A DNA stretch of 64,000 nt from Rhyzopertha dominica (GCA_025024175.1 QCXZ01000075.1:4774001-4838000), one strand, 5' to 3'. Positions 10,201 to 22,618 are shown, numbered from the stretch's first letter. The notes: generated from the letters alone by a model not told the origin. A program made the numbers and translations.

Positions 10201-10571
10201 AGGTGGAATGTTAGCCATGCTTGCTTTGTAATGCGTTTACTCTTCTTACTGAACGCTCCCTGTATTTGTAGTGCCCGCAATGGTAACGACGCAATATTTT
10301 TTCCCACGGACCGAATGGATTCCCACGTCTGGCTCGAAATACAAGTGACCTCGCTGCCTGTGTCGATTAGGGCAGGCAGTTGTAAATTCTTAAACGTCAA
10401 CACCACCTCAGGTAACAAGGACTCCCCTGGTTTTTGCATCGTTAGTATCGGCTGTTGTTCGTCGAGACAGGCCAGGCCTCGAGTGTCACTGGGCGAACGT
10501 CCAGTGGCGGAGATAGGTTCTGTGATCCCTTGATTATGGCGGCCCAGTCCCTGGCCCTCTTTCCATTGCAT
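7246..10571 (-). pseudogene. pol: Pol of Gypsy-B: protease, RT, RNase H, integrase, with two lesions
   Basis: The frame is given from the first ATG at 10571, but it is open further upstream into the end of gag, in the -1 register relative to gag, which fits translational frameshifting. Domains in order: protease ALIDTGSEVT; RT with YIDD near 9324-9335; RNase H TDSSHYALGG; integrase HHCC region (HYEMGHFG...CDLCQRTK) and catalytic motifs. Lesion 1: a run of seven T at 9653-9659 (plus) is one base off, shifting the frame within the RT fingers between TVVKK and the expected KDGS. Lesion 2: a TGA at 7854-7852 replaces the Gly of the integrase DHGTQF-type motif, and the same frame then continues to 7246. 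Ambiguous bases occur at 7684, 8151, 8316 and 9844. Both lesions are single-base events and could be sequencing error. Confidence 0.85.
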
Positions 10572-10660
10572 CTTTTCCAGGATCCGCCATCCGATTTGTT
10601 GTTGATTTTCTTCAGATGCAGACCGATTTGTAGAGGAGTCAGTCGAATTAAACGGCCTTT

Positions 10661-11686
10661 TTAATTCGACAAGGGGTCGTTTCCCGCTGGCTTTTCGGTT
10701 AAATTCCTTGGCTGACTGATGTGAAAGTTCTTCTTAGCAGCCATCGCTTCGGCTGGTTTTGTAGGTGGGTACGGCTTCTGATGATTACGTTGTCCTCTTA
10801 CAGGATACGTCACTGCAGGGGCTCTCCAATTGTCCTGTTTTTCCGGTTGTATTGCCGGAGTTGGGGGCGTGGTGATGATAGTCTCCTGTTGTCTCAGAAA
10901 TTCAGCAGTGCCAGTAATACTTTTATCCGAGTGTAGCAACCACAAGGACTGCAGTCTACCAGGGAAGTGCCGCATAATTTCCGCAACTAGGCTGGCTTCC
11001 GGTGTAGGGTTAGTGAGCCTTCTAGCTAATCCGATATAGTAGGCGAAGTGGTTACTCATGGTAAACTTCTTAGAATCCCATGTAGCAGTACTTATTTGGT
11101 GTCTTAGTTTGCTTTGTTCCGACTCGGACCAGAAAATTCGCAAAAAGTCGTGTTTAAAATCGTTGTAATCCATCCAGGAGATTCGGTAAATATTCATCCA
11201 ATCCTGTGCAGGCCCGTGAAGACACTCCATGGCTGTGGCAAGTCGATCCTCTTCAGAAGTTTTCATACGTTTAAAATAGATTTCCAGTTCTTCCAGAAAC
11301 TGTATGGGATGCTTGGATTCGTTGTCCTTAAACTTGGGCACGATGGCTGATTGAGTGTAAATGATGGATGAATTTCCCGATCCACTGGTAGAGGTCTCAG
11401 AGTGATTGCTGGCAACATTTTGGCGATCTTGTAAAGTAACTNGCATATCTCGAAGTATCTTCTTTTGTTCGTCATGCATCAAAACCAGGCTTTTCCCAAT
11501 ATTGGCAAACATTTTCTTATGTTCTTCCAGCATGTTGGCTATGTGATTCAGCGTTTCGGAGATGGGCCCTCGGGTGTCGACGCCTATGTCTTCCCTTGGC
11601 AGGTCATTGTCTGGCGCCTGGTCTCGTCCTTGTTCCTCTCCGCTGGTAGGCAGTACCCCGTTCTGGTCACCTAACGTTTCACACAC
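10661..11686 (-). CDS. gag: Gag of Gypsy-B
   Basis: A 341-codon frame directly after the primer site (about 55 bases of leader). Residues about 140-270 look like a retrotransposon capsid: PIQFLEELEIYFKR, ATAMECLHGPAQDWM, DFKHDFLRIFWS and a QSLWLL segment near the end. It probably assembles the virus-like particle that packages element RNA. As in Gypsy-A there is no CCHC zinc knuckle; the C-terminal tail (about residues 295-341) is basic and Pro-rich instead and may do the RNA binding. The frame ends at a TAA overlapping the start of the pol register. One ambiguous base (11442). Confidence 0.85.
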   Translation of the reverse strand: MCETLGDQNGVLPTSGEEQGRDQAPDNDLPREDIGVDTRGPISETLNHIANMLEEHKKMFANIGKSLVLMHDEQKKILRDMXVTLQDRQNVASNHSETSTSGSGNSSIIYTQSAIVPKFKDNESKHPIQFLEELEIYFKRMKTSEEDRLATAMECLHGPAQDWMNIYRISWMDYNDFKHDFLRIFWSESEQSKLRHQISTATWDSKKFTMSNHFAYYIGLARRLTNPTPEASLVAEIMRHFPGRLQSLWLLHSDKSITGTAEFLRQQETIITTPPTPAIQPEKQDNWRAPAVTYPVRGQRNHQKPYPPTKPAEAMAAKKNFHISQPRNLTEKPAGNDPLSN

Positions 11687-11740
11687 TTAGACACAGAACA
11701 CGATTACTTCCTCTCTTTCCGTACAGATTTAAAGCTTCAT

Positions 11741-11758
11741 ATCCTGGTCACGGCACCA
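11741..11758 (-). promoter_or_regulatory. Primer-binding site of Gypsy-B
   Basis: The minus strand reads TGGTGCCGTGACCAGGAT one base inside the CA end of the 5' LTR at 11760. Position and the leading TGG are those of a tRNA primer site. It differs from the Gypsy-A primer site, so the two elements probably use different tRNAs. Confidence 0.75.
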
Positions 11759-11759
11759 C

Positions 11760-13909
11760 TGTTACATAACCTACCCAGGCCATATATTTAAATTTAGAAA
11801 GCTCATAATAGTATGAGTAAGTTACTTTATAAATGTGATCGTCTAGTTCTTTAGTAGGACCCAAAAATTACGTTGTGTTTTAATTAGTTCGATATGAAGC
11901 TCTGTAACGGAAAGGTAAACAAAAACACATAATTCGGTGTAACATATATATAGTATATTTTGCACCGAAAAACTGCGGAGTGCTACAATAGACTGGAGAA
12001 AAACCGCAGGAAAAGCTCCAGTCTTTACATAGTAAATATATGTTATATTTAACTATGAAAAATATGTTTGTATGTTAGCAAATCAGGCTAGACCTGAATT
12101 TACTTAAATATCGCACATTGCGTCATAAATGGTTGGAGGAGGCTCCTCGAAAAGGCCAGGTATGTAGCAGGGACCTGTATGTGCCTGAGAAACAAACAGA
12201 ATTGTTTAATTAGTGGTCAGTGGTAGAACCACATTGACCAGTAGTAAGCGTTGTCGCTGTAAAGAAATTGTATAATTAAGCTGTAAAGAAATTATCAGAA
12301 ACAAGTGAGGAGACAGGGGTTCACGTAAACAAGACATCACAGGGCAAACAAGGGCAAATATCGAAACAAACATAAGAGGACAACTTAACAAGACAGGTAT
12401 ATACACAAACACATAATACATGAGGGAAACATATACAATGAAGACAGCCTTGTATGACTCATTCAGCGTGGTTCTCGAAGGCAATAGCCTAGAGCTAAAA
12501 TCCCATATCCCGCAGTAAATGATGCCTCGGCTTTTGGTACGTGGAGACGCTATGCTCACAACGCCCAGCCTAGAGTTCGAAGGAGCACATCACCACTGTC
12601 TCTCAGTGAAGCCTTTCGGGCTTCGAGAGCACCCACGTTGTAGGATATTCTTGGTAGCCTAACAGCCTTTGATCTCTGCTAGAGGCATTCCCAACGAAAA
12701 GTCACACCAAATAAAGCCAGCAGTGGCCTGATAAATAAGAAGGTCGATACCAATACATAAAATAGGGCAAGTCAATAGGAAATTAGCACAAATTACATTA
12801 CGGAATAAATAATAAATAAGTTCACATGAAACAAAGATATTTGGGCAGCAAAACAGACGATATTAAAAGGATATTATTAAAATGCTATATACGAAGATTT
12901 GTACGAGAAGATTGTTACCTAACGTTTCCACCGTGACATCCCCCAGCTCGGTAACCGTCGTGGAAGGTTCCGGCTCAGTACGGCGGCACCGTCGCCGTGG
13001 GCCTGGGGTAGGATGCGAGTGCGCGGCACGCTTCATTCTGGTGGGGCAATCCCCTATGGTTACGGAGCGCCGTCTTTGTTGTGCTGCTTACGGACGGTGA
13101 CCTCGTCGCTAACTGTTAAGAGGCGGATAGGTGCTTTCCAGAGGTCACCTAGTCCACGGAGGACTTAGCGTCAGCAATGGAGCACCAGGTTAGAACTAGG
13201 ATAGGTAATTCTCCAGGGGTCACCCAGTCCACACAGGACTTAGCGTCAGCAATGGAGGTTACCTAGGACAATTAGGACTGGCACTTCCCCAGGGGTCACC
13301 TGGTCCACGGAGGACCTAGCGTCAGCAATGGGGGTTACCAGAGGGAGCGAGCTCGGTTCCGAATTGGACTACCACAGGGTCACCTCGTCCACAGGGGACG
13401 TAGCGTCAGCAGGTGATAGTTACAAAACGTTACTTAACTCGGAGAGTTCGAACTAGGCTTCGATTCAATCTATCACGGGGTCACCCGGTCTGCAAGAGAC
13501 CTAGCGTCAGCAGGTGATAGATTCAAACGTTCCCTAGCTCACAAAGCTGGAAAAGCTATGTCGATATTGGACTACCACAGGGTCACCTATCCCCGAGAGG
13601 ATTAGCGTCAGCAGGCAGTAAGTTCAATACGGCAATAGCTTTGAAGAAGTGGTCGAAACCTGAAAGAGATCTCAAGTGTCCTCGCGGCCCTAAAGCCGCT
13701 GTTTTTATGCATTTTTGGCAGCCCAGATTAGAGAGGGGTCGAATCACGTTCTAGATTAGAGTGGGGTCATCGATGTAGTAGGACGGCGCCAACATATGTG
13801 CGCGATCGGGACTTTTCTCCCGAGCTGCAGGTGGTGGGAGCTTTCAGGCACGAGCGTAATTGTATGCAAAATAATAATTAAAAATAGCACCTAGGGGTGA
13901 AATGTTTCA
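11760..13909 (-). repeat. 5' LTR of Gypsy-B (2,150 bp, complete)
   Basis: On the minus strand it runs from TGAAACATTTC at 13909 to GTTATGTAACA at 11760, followed by the primer site. 12274-13909 is repeated at 4763-6398. The unshared part (11760-12273) contains an imperfect local duplication at about 12255-12294 (GCTGTAAAGAAATT twice). Two copies of AGATTAGAG followed by GGGGTC occur near 13726 and 13753, and a small hairpin (CGGGA/TCCCG) near 13806-13822. An LTR this long is at the upper end for Gypsy elements. Confidence 0.88.
13130..13625 (-). repeat. Six-unit structured repeat array in the Gypsy-B 5' LTR
   Basis: Second copy of the array described for the 3' LTR, displaced by 7,511 bases, with constant GGTCACC boxes at 13143, 13218, 13294, 13378, 13479 and 13581. 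Because it lies in the 5' LTR it is in a position to affect transcription start, or the leader if transcription starts upstream of it. Confidence 0.8.
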
Positions 13910-14018
13910 ATATGAGTTATCACTGTACCATAAAGAATTTTCGAGTTGTACCTCAAAACGTTAATTGGTGTAGGTTGAACACGTTCTGCGATAAGGGCAA
14001 ACTTATCTCAATATTTAT

Positions 14019-14288
14019 TTGAGTATAATAATGCCTTTTTCTCCTAATTCCTTCATTATGGCACAAAATTATTCGCTGTTTGCAAACCATCTTTTAGATA
14101 CTGATCGCACTTTCGAAATTAATAACAATGTTGATATTTTACATATTAAGCAAAAGGACCAATTACTTCATTTATTAGAAATTTTAGAAATAATAAGATC
14201 CGATAAATGTCCTGTCGAAATAACACTAAATTCTCAAGTAAATTTTGAACCTACATCAGTGATTAAATCTTTTTTAGAAAAAGTTTAG
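14019..14288 (+). pseudogene. GIY-YIG endonuclease-like C-terminal fragment from a retroelement
   Basis: An 89-codon frame. After about residue 14 it reads like the second half of the GIY-YIG-type endonuclease found in arthropod retroelements: SLFANHLLDTDRTFEINN, then VDILHIKQKDQLLHLLEILE, a pattern of FA.HLL, a histidine-containing ILH strand and LE.LEI helix. The GIY and YIG motifs themselves and any upstream RT are not found; the Gypsy-B LTR ends 110 bases upstream and may have interrupted it. Assignment rests on recalled family patterns only. Confidence 0.4.
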
Positions 14289-14289
14289 C

Positions 14290-15470
14290 GATCAGGTTGC
14301 AATGATATTAGTGTCAAATTAATAGCGTCAGAATGACAATAGTTTATTGTAAGCTAAATTGATTGTAAACTTTAAATGTATGCAGATTTATGCTTCTTTT
14401 GTAGCCGATGGTTCGATGATGAGGTTGCATTAATTGCCTCGAAACCGGTCACCATATTAAGAATAAAGGAATTTGGAGAAAAAGGCATTATTATACACAG
14501 ATAATTATTATAACACTCCAAAGTCGGGTCCACTTGGTATTTATCTCAATGTCTACTTTTTTCAGTCGAATCCAGTGCCTTTCATTATTGATACTGGTTA
14601 CGTCGCTATCAATCGCAAAAGATAATGCATGAAACGAAAGGAATATAAATGATCTCTGTAAAAGTGCACCTACATGCATTTTAAACTAAGCAGAGCAACA
14701 GCAGCTTTATTGTCAGTGCATTTCCCCATACGGTATCTAAGCATGTACGAACGCTGTGCCCGAGCGGACACATCGACACCATATTTGTAGTTGCGGGACA
14801 CTTAGTAAAAAAAAATCATCAGCAGACGGATGTATGGGTTTTAAAGCGCCTTTATGTACCTTTTAACCCCAATTTCATGGGACTCATGGCGGCCAGATCT
14901 ACACGAAATATGACTGGTCTTCACAAACCGCAGTAGCTGGTATTATATGTCAACTAGAGCAATGGCGTTACTAGCTGTGTGATGATTTTTCTGCTATAGT
15001 TTAGAACACACAGTTCACTTAAAGCTCCTTATTAAAACTTAGTATGTTCATAGAGGACAGATGCCTCTTCATTACACGGCAGGTACTCCGATTTGAAATC
15101 AAGAAAGGGCAATTTGAAAGCCAAAGATTTCCGGTCATTTTCTGGTGAAAGCAGCTCATGAGCATTCAGCATACTCAAGTCCCTTCTTTATAGCTGCATT
15201 TTAGGTGTAGTTTTTTTCACCCATGAAACGTATACAATAACATTAGGTGTGTAACCCTCTCTGCGTACAAAAAAGTAAATCTAGGAAACTGTGCTTTTAT
15301 ATTTTGCACTACCATAGAAAACAAAAGTCATTCCAGATCATATCTAACCACACGAGTACAACAAATTACAACAATTAACACTAAGAACAGTAACCACATA
15401 GAAAGCAAAGGCACCAATAGTTCACGTCAAAAGTCAAATCGTATTATTCAAATTCGAATATGAATGGTCT
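14290..15470. other. No recognised feature
   Basis: AT-rich sequence with only short frames that show no family resemblance and no repeat structure that I could see. Confidence 0.4.
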
Positions 15471-15479
15471 ATCAGACTT

Positions 15480-15950
15480 TCTCAAAACGAACACTTGTCA
15501 ATTAGCGGATGATACATCATGCCTCATTTTCGGACAAGATTAAAACGAAGCTTCTCGAAGCAGTGACGTTGTTAGAAGAATGGATGAGTGTCTAGTCAGA
15601 GTTATCTTATACTAAATGATAAAGAATAACATTGCTGCCGTATACAAACAGAAATAACTCTATTAGTAATTTAATGTTGGACTAAATTCAATATTAATTC
15701 GTTTCATTCGCTGGGCAGAACCAGCTTAAGCAAAAGAAGAGCTGAGTGCGTTTTGGTTATAATTAAACCATGTATAAAAACACCACAACAGTTTAGAAAG
15801 TTTGAAAACGTATATCGACAAATAAGCTTCCATCACCGCCTTTTTGAAATCTCCTGTTATATGTATATAACCAAAGGTTGTCTTCCTTTCCAAATTTTCA
15901 GTAGAAGTGGAGTCATGTTAAGAACTAAACATCCTTATTTATTATACTAA
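15480..15950 (+). pseudogene. Decayed Jockey/R1-type LINE reverse transcriptase fragment
   Basis: Near 15507 one frame gives QLADDTSCLIFGQD, which matches the RT palm motif (YADDTS.LIFG) of Jockey-type non-LTR retrotransposons, with the Tyr replaced by Leu. A neighbouring frame then gives LLEEWMS, as in the helix that follows this motif. Downstream, 15753-15950 has an open frame whose last third (RLFEISCYMYITKGCLPF) resembles the C-terminal LINE region. Frame changes and stops separate the pieces, so this is an old copy. Confidence 0.4.
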
Positions 15951-15959
15951 TTCACTAAA

Positions 15960-18900
15960 GTATCTTTATTTCTTTGAATAAAGATATAAGAAACTAAAAC
16001 TAGTGTTTTTTGGTTTTTAGAAGTTACGGGGCGAGCTGGTTCTTTAATGTTGGGTGTCACTTGATTTATCAAACGTTCCAAGCCTGAAATGAATTACATG
16101 CACTTTATTACTAGCTCCTATAGAGCAGGTGTGCACAATATGTTTAAGATTGCTTTTTCTTTTTCATCTACCTTATGCTTCGGTTTACTTTTTAATAGTA
16201 TCATTGGCAGTAAAAGCTAGTTCTAAACGAAGATGCTTTGTAACCTTTTAGTAACCTCAAAATAAAAAGACATTTTGGTGAACTTCGAGTCTAAGTTAGC
16301 TGACAGACGCAATGTGGTTGTGTTTAAGATCAGGTTTGTGCGGTGTATTTTCTTGAGTAAGTTTTATACCGTTTTACCCATTATGAAAAGCAACAGTTTT
16401 ATTCTCTTAAGTCAGACTTTGTTATAAGTATTCTATTAATGAGCAAGTTCAAGGCCAAAGTTTTATATTAACAAGAAAGTTGCGATTCATTGATTATAAA
16501 CCTATTGGTATTTGTACTTGTTGAGGTTTTTGATACCAATACACCTAAAAACCGAAGAGGTCTATTTTTCTACCTTTTTCATTGTGAAAGAGAAATTTAA
16601 GCCTTCTAAGAAGTTATCATTGTTACATTTCTTAGTACCAAAAATTGAAAAACTATAATCGGCTGGCTATAGCAGCAATTTACGAGGCAAATGTTTGTTG
16701 TTAATTTCAATATTATATTGATAGAAAAAATGAATTGCGGTCATCTTAGAGATAGGGGTTTTGAAGTTTTAGCAATAGGGTAATAAAAAACTTTTGTGCA
16801 AATTTCAGCTCATTACATTATTCTTTCCGAGTTGTATATTATGCTTAGACTATAACTGACAAACATGTTACTGTGTTTTATAAAAATACAAAGACTATAA
16901 AATTGTGAGTTATAAAGTGATGAATATCTTAATTTACCTGTTGTACTGACAAAAATGTCATAGTTTCACTTTGATATTGGCAAATACTATCCAAAATCAA
17001 ATCTAAACTTTAACGTTTGGATGCGTATTGGCTAGAAAACGTATACATGGAATACAACTTTGAAGGAAATAAAAATTTGGGGCAGTTTCGAAATATATAT
17101 AATTTTTTCCATTTTTGGGTACTATTTTTTCATCAGAAAATAATGACAATAATTATTCATCGCAAGTGTTACGTTATATACCGTCCACGTTGGGGAAAGC
17201 ACAAAAATTGGACCTGGACAAAGGGAGGTGACCGTATGCAATTTTTCTCTCCACCCAGAGGAGTGTGGCTGACAGCCCGCGAGCTGAATTCGCACTAAAT
17301 AAATCGTACGTCACTTTAGCATGTACTCGTGATTTGTGCCATTCATTTGCATAAACGCTACGCGTGAGGGTAAACGTGTGCCTCACGTTGCATGTGGGAT
17401 CGCTGGGGCGTTATGCTGTGCAAATACCAAAATTTCTTAGAAACCGAGCATTTAAGACGTTTCCGAATATCTGGAAGTAACAATAATTAGATAATAAACG
17501 TACGTTAAAAACATTGATAAAAAGTTGGCGATCATAATTAACATCGTTTGTTTTGAGGAATAGGCGAGTGGAGCCTCTTTCTGGCATTTCACTTTTTATC
17601 ATATATTTTTTATGTCGCTCGTGCTCTCCTTCAAGTTTGCGTAAAACTTTTCAAAATGCCCTGTATTTTTGCTTTTGTTTCCTGAGTAGCATGATCTTTG
17701 TTAAGCTTTCTTTTACCGGCAGTGTATTTGTCGCAACAGCTGCAAGCATTACCTGAACCATATGCATCAAAGGTGGTATGAAAAAATTGTTCCAAGCACA
17801 TATTGTACTTTCGTGTAGGTATATTTAGCTCTTCTAGTTAATAATTCCCGTTGGTTTTGTTACGACTGTAATGACTGTATCCCCCTTGAACAAAGTAATA
17901 TGGCTTTTTATTGTACTCAATGTATTAATATAATTTGTGTGTCTGTGACTCGTCGTTTTTTCAGGCCTTTTGCCGCTTTTCATGGTCATAATTTCCATGA
18001 AACGAAAAAAAAGCAACGGCTATGTGATATACCTTCTGGATATCGAACTCAGTAAAATGTAGCAAAACAAATATAAGTTAATTTCATCACTCATCTTCAT
18101 AAAGTTTATAGATTTAATAACTGACTCCCCATTCACCCCTTTTACAAAATAAAAACATTTTTATTACATCTACCTAGCTAATACGTTCCATGCGATTGCA
18201 GTCACATTTTTTAGACATCTCCAGGTCTTTCAATGGTCTTTCGTTTTTTAAATATTCCATATGTATACTGCATACTGCTCATTGGCACATCAAAGCATAT
18301 CATGCTAGGTCTCCATGGAACAGCCTTGTTTATATAAAATTATCTTTAAGGAAATATGTGAATGTGCACACATAAAATTTGTTTCCTGAAGTGAAACTAT
18401 TGAAATATTTGTATTTACTTACAAATCTGCGTATGTTTTACTTGATATATTCTTGATTTGATATTAATNAAATGTTCATAAACAAAATATATTTTTACTG
18501 GATTATACATTCAAAACAAGTAAATAATATATGATATGTATAAACATTATTATTATATATTCATTCAATTAAATTCAATATTTTGCACTCAAAACTATAT
18601 TTGTTTGAATGCACTCCTATATTCCCTAAAAGCAAAATCAGGTCCTTTCAAAGCTGTAATATTGCAGTTTTAACATTATTAATGTCTTGTATGAGAATAT
18701 ACATCTGATAAAATATTGTTTACGGAATAGTTTAGGATGCCTGTGTTTTTTCCAGGATTTGGAATTTTCAGAACGAGATCGATCAGTAACAATAACAGCC
18801 AGATAAAAACAGTAATTTTTTTTGTTGAGCGGCGAATATCGTGTCCAGACAACTGAGCCTACAAAAACTAAGTACGCGAGCTTTACCCGACTTCTACGTG

Positions 18901-19580
18901 AGCGGAATAATGAATGTGAGCGTGTGATTTATCATTTGCTATATTTCTTTGCGCTTACGAGCTGGTGAACTGTTTGCAAATGGACTCATTATTTCCGTTA
19001 AAATTATATTTGCTCTACGATGTTATAGCGGCACGGAGTAAAAATAAGTTTGATATATAAGCCTGGATTCCTACATCAAAAAGCAAATAAACTTAATCTA
19101 ATTACACGCGGCTGGTAGGAATAGTGAATCCGTATAGTAATGAAATCAGGAGGCATTCTATATAATATTATACCGAAACAGGAAGTATAGCTTGAGTGTA
19201 AAAGAGCCCATTTGCTCCCTCATCCGAGGAAGTAAAACTGACCGTTATACGGTGTTAAAAAGGCGTGTAAAAAGCTTAAGAGGTAATACTATAAACCAAA
19301 ATAAACATAAAAGGTTTAATAACCATGGATCAAGGAATAACGCTGAAGGACTCCTTTTTTGAAACATTTATTTGCAATTATTTATTATATATACAAACAA
19401 ACAACAAAAGGAGCTTCTACCAAAAACAGAAAAAATTTACATAGTTCATGTGTCCTTCCTTCATTTTCAAGCATACACGACATCTCTGTCTGAGGAATAT
19501 TCGAACTCTTTCTAATCCAAATATTAATTTGTAGCTACTGCTAGGCTATTAACAGTAATACCATAAGCTAAAATGTCGTC
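15960..19580. other. No recognised feature
   Basis: About 3.6 kb of AT-rich DNA. Short open frames (for example 17017-17298 and 17553-17756) show no recognisable domain. No clear terminal repeats seen. Confidence 0.4.
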
Positions 19581-19584
19581 AATT

Positions 19585-19650
19585 AAAAAAAGGAGTCTAG
19601 GGGGCTTAAATCAGGCGATCTTGCAGAACATAACTACCCATCTACAAGGA
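19585..19650 (-). pseudogene. Mariner-type transposase fragment (third catalytic motif)
   Basis: The minus strand from 19624 reads ARSPDLSPLDSFF, which matches the ARSPDLTPLDFFLWG signature around the last catalytic Asp of the mariner transposases found three more times in this window. The preceding residues DG, stop, LCS also align loosely. The rest of the copy is too decayed to follow. Confidence 0.4.
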
Positions 19651-19659
19651 ATAGTTTGA

Positions 19660-22610
19660 TTGTGTTCTGCAGTCAGATAAGCAGCGCCTGTTAATCGATT
19701 TGGTAAAGCAACAGGACCAAGAAACCGTTGCCTTCAGTTGGCAAGAATATTGAGGTCTTCCCATGGTGGCTTGGAATCCAGTGGCAATAAATTAAAGGTG
19801 ATTGATGGTCATATTGATTTAAGGCCTGTACTCGTTGTATACGGTACAATAAAGAAGTGCTGGTGTAAAACTTCCAAAACAAGAGGAGCACAAATATCTT
19901 GCTATATTGGAAGGTATTCTCGAATTATAGCCTATTTCTGCTAGCATTTCTTCTTCTGCTCTAGAATGGATACCCACCTTGACCTTCGGGGTCAATATCA
20001 CGCAATTTTTTTTCTGAATCCTTCTAAACATAGGATGCGAAGAAATCTGGCGATTTGAATAAGCTTAATATAAGACGTCACGCTTGGCAACTCAAAGGAA
20101 AACTTCTGCACTAACAACAGTTAATTGCTTAATGTTTTATTTACAAATCATCAGCCAACAATTCAGCTTTTGCAAAATAAAAGAAGAGGTAAAAAGGAAT
20201 AATCTTCCATATCTCCTAAACCTCCTAAAGACTTTGCGGTCTCTTGCTTCTTATGAGCTCTTTCGTTTATTTTGGTTGACACTACCACCTCTTTTATCAA
20301 CAACCGGTATAAAGATTTTGCAAAAACTAGTTTTGTAACTTTTTAAGTTTAGAAGGTAGTAAAAAATATCCTGGAGTTAAACTGAAATTTGAGTGTTTTT
20401 TTTTCACTTCTTCAATATCTGAACAGGACCTTATTTCCTTAACCAATCATTGATTGTCTTATATAAACCAGTTCCAGCAGCATTTTTGAAAGCGATTTTG
20501 AAGAGTCTCAAACTTCAAATAAGCTACTCCAAACTGAAAATGACAGCGTCAAAGGCAATCGTACTCGTATTTTACTGATTCAGGTTTCACAATAATTGTG
20601 ATTTGGAAATAATTCACCTAAGTAGTTTCACGGGTAGAAAGCTTTGTAAGCCCGCACAAAAGAATATGGTGCTCATATATTTAATTTTGATATTAAACAA
20701 GTTAGTCAGTTAACTGCTAGGCGTTTGACAGAGGCAATAGATATTTACAATGGTAAAACTGGAATCATAGCTATAACTAACAAGTTTATGGGACCTCATA
20801 GGGGTACCCGAAATGCTGATGCTTGAAAAGAAGCTTCAACAATTTGTAATATCGTCTTCGGGCTACAAACAAAATAAGTATGTTATGTATAGCGAGACCG
20901 CACCGATAAATTTCTGCTCGAATAGTTTGTGTACTATGATCAGTAACGGAAGAAGTGAGACCGACCAAACGTAACTGATGCGTATAGGAAACTGTAACTT
21001 AGAGAAAAGAAAATACATTAGCAGGGCAGAAACAAGATACATTAAATTATTCGTATACAACACATTAAAATAATTACAAAAACGACGTATATAGACGTTA
21101 TACAGAATAATTTAACCGTACTTACTTAATTTAGAAATTTTTTAAATTTTAATAGTAAAAGTCATTATTCTGACCGTGGCAGACCAGAAGTCCCTTTCTC
21201 TTTCCTTTTGTTGCTTGAATATATATGTATTGGCCCGCTATATATTTTACTTAAGCCGTTTGTGTCTCCTCTTTTGTTTACTGTTCCACTGGTTTCTTTG
21301 TATATCATTTCGGCTATGCTTCTTTTTTATAATGATTTTATTTTCCAATGACGTCCACTCTGTCAAAAGCAAAGCGATATCGCCAAGTCTTACAGTGATG
21401 GGAGGATTATGCCGTTTAATGAGATGCAAGAAAGCTACATTTGTATTTATGTTGTCCTATTTCCTTTCCCAAATATTATTTTGTTGCCCAATACGTAACA
21501 TTTTTCGCAATTAATGCAAGGGATTTCATACACTAGTGTTGAAACATCCAGGGAAAGTTTTTTTCTTTTATTCATGCAAAGAATTTGTTTTCTTTGTGAT
21601 TTTAAATTGTAAGCACTTTGGAATTTTCGGAATATTAAAATAATTTTATTGGTGCTACTTATTTTGTATTAAAAGATAATTCTACCTACTTTTTGTGTAG
21701 TCTATTGATAAGTAAAACAAAATGGTTGCTGTTCTGAACAGACTTTCAGTTATTTATTCGTAAGGCTAGTTGTTATGAGCTTCAAAGCAAAAAAATATGA
21801 CTTCGAGGACTATGTTATGGTTTCTAAACATTCTGAAGAAGAGAAGTCTGCAATGAAATGAAACATATGATGCTTTTTTCCAAATACAGTACTTGCACAC
21901 ATACAACACCAACTAGCACAACATCAAAGAAACATCTCCGCATTTCTTTTCGACATCGTTATTTCTGCCCGCCCGAATAATAAATCCATCGCGCGCAGCT
22001 CCCTTTTTGCCGTTCGCTTTTAAGACCATTACCCGGTGGGCTTAGGGACACTTGTTTGGTTAGAACATAAAGTTGGTATATCGACTTTGTGTCTTTCAGG
22101 AAAATTTATGCGCTACACGACCTGCCCTCAGGCCCTTGCGGCTTGTCCGGACTGTTCAGCTCGGGTTTCGCAGACAAGTTGGACGAAACCAATTTTTACC
22201 GTGTGCTTCGACGCCTGAATTGATGGGTGACCGATTTTTTCGCACAAAGGAAACTGCGTTGCGCGTTGTTTCAGCCTCGAGGCTTTAAAGCAGCCCAGTG
22301 CGGCTATAACTTTGATTAAAAGCCAAAGCAATATGAGCAAATCTCCGTAGGGTTATAAGGATAGTATCCCTTCTCAAAAAAATAGTATTAGAAGTTGTGT
22401 AAAGCCTAACTCATTTCTTTACAAAATCGCCAAAAACTTCTTCAAGGAACTGTGTCGCCAACTAGCTCATGTACATTTTAGCAGCCTACTAGAAACCTTC
22501 ACTGGTGACGTACGTTTGTTCGCCCAAGAATTCTTTTGAATCTCGAAAGATATAAAAATTACTGGTGCCAAGTCAGAACCAATGCATGGTACGACGTTAG
22601 TAGAAATATA
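19660..22610. other. No recognised feature; GC-richer block at about 22,000-22,330
   Basis: Mostly AT-rich with no domain seen. The block at 22000-22330 is more GC-rich than its surroundings and has overlapping short frames on both strands; I could not match them to a family. It could be old transposon or a conserved noncoding segment. Confidence 0.35.
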
Positions 22611-22618
22611 GATGGTAA

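Larger units (their letters stand above)
4763..13909 (-). mobile_element. Gypsy-B: Ty3/Gypsy LTR retrotransposon with long LTRs and an extra ORF
   Basis: Minus-strand order: 5' LTR 13909-11760, primer site 11758-11741, gag 11686-10661, pol 10571-7246, ORF3 7152-6655, polypurine tract 6410-6399, 3' LTR 6398-4763 (cut). The LTR copies match at a constant offset of 7,511 bases and I saw no difference between them by eye over 1,636 bp, pointing to recent insertion, yet pol has a frameshift and a stop. The 514 bp of LTR represented by 11760-12273 is missing from the left copy because Gypsy-A sits there. The host flank on the right begins at 13910; the left flank is off window, so no target duplication can be tested. 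Confidence 0.9.

Noticed and set aside
12205..12250. GGTCAGTGGTAGAACCAC, similar to a tRNA D-arm or an internal promoter A box
   Set aside because: It lies inside the Gypsy-B 5' LTR, has no matching B box or cloverleaf, and the real primer site is at 11741-11758.
22000..22330. GC-richer block as a host exon
   Set aside because: No domain, no clear splice sites or continuing frame; same reasoning applied to blocks at 29.4, 36.4, 52.6 and 60.2 kb.
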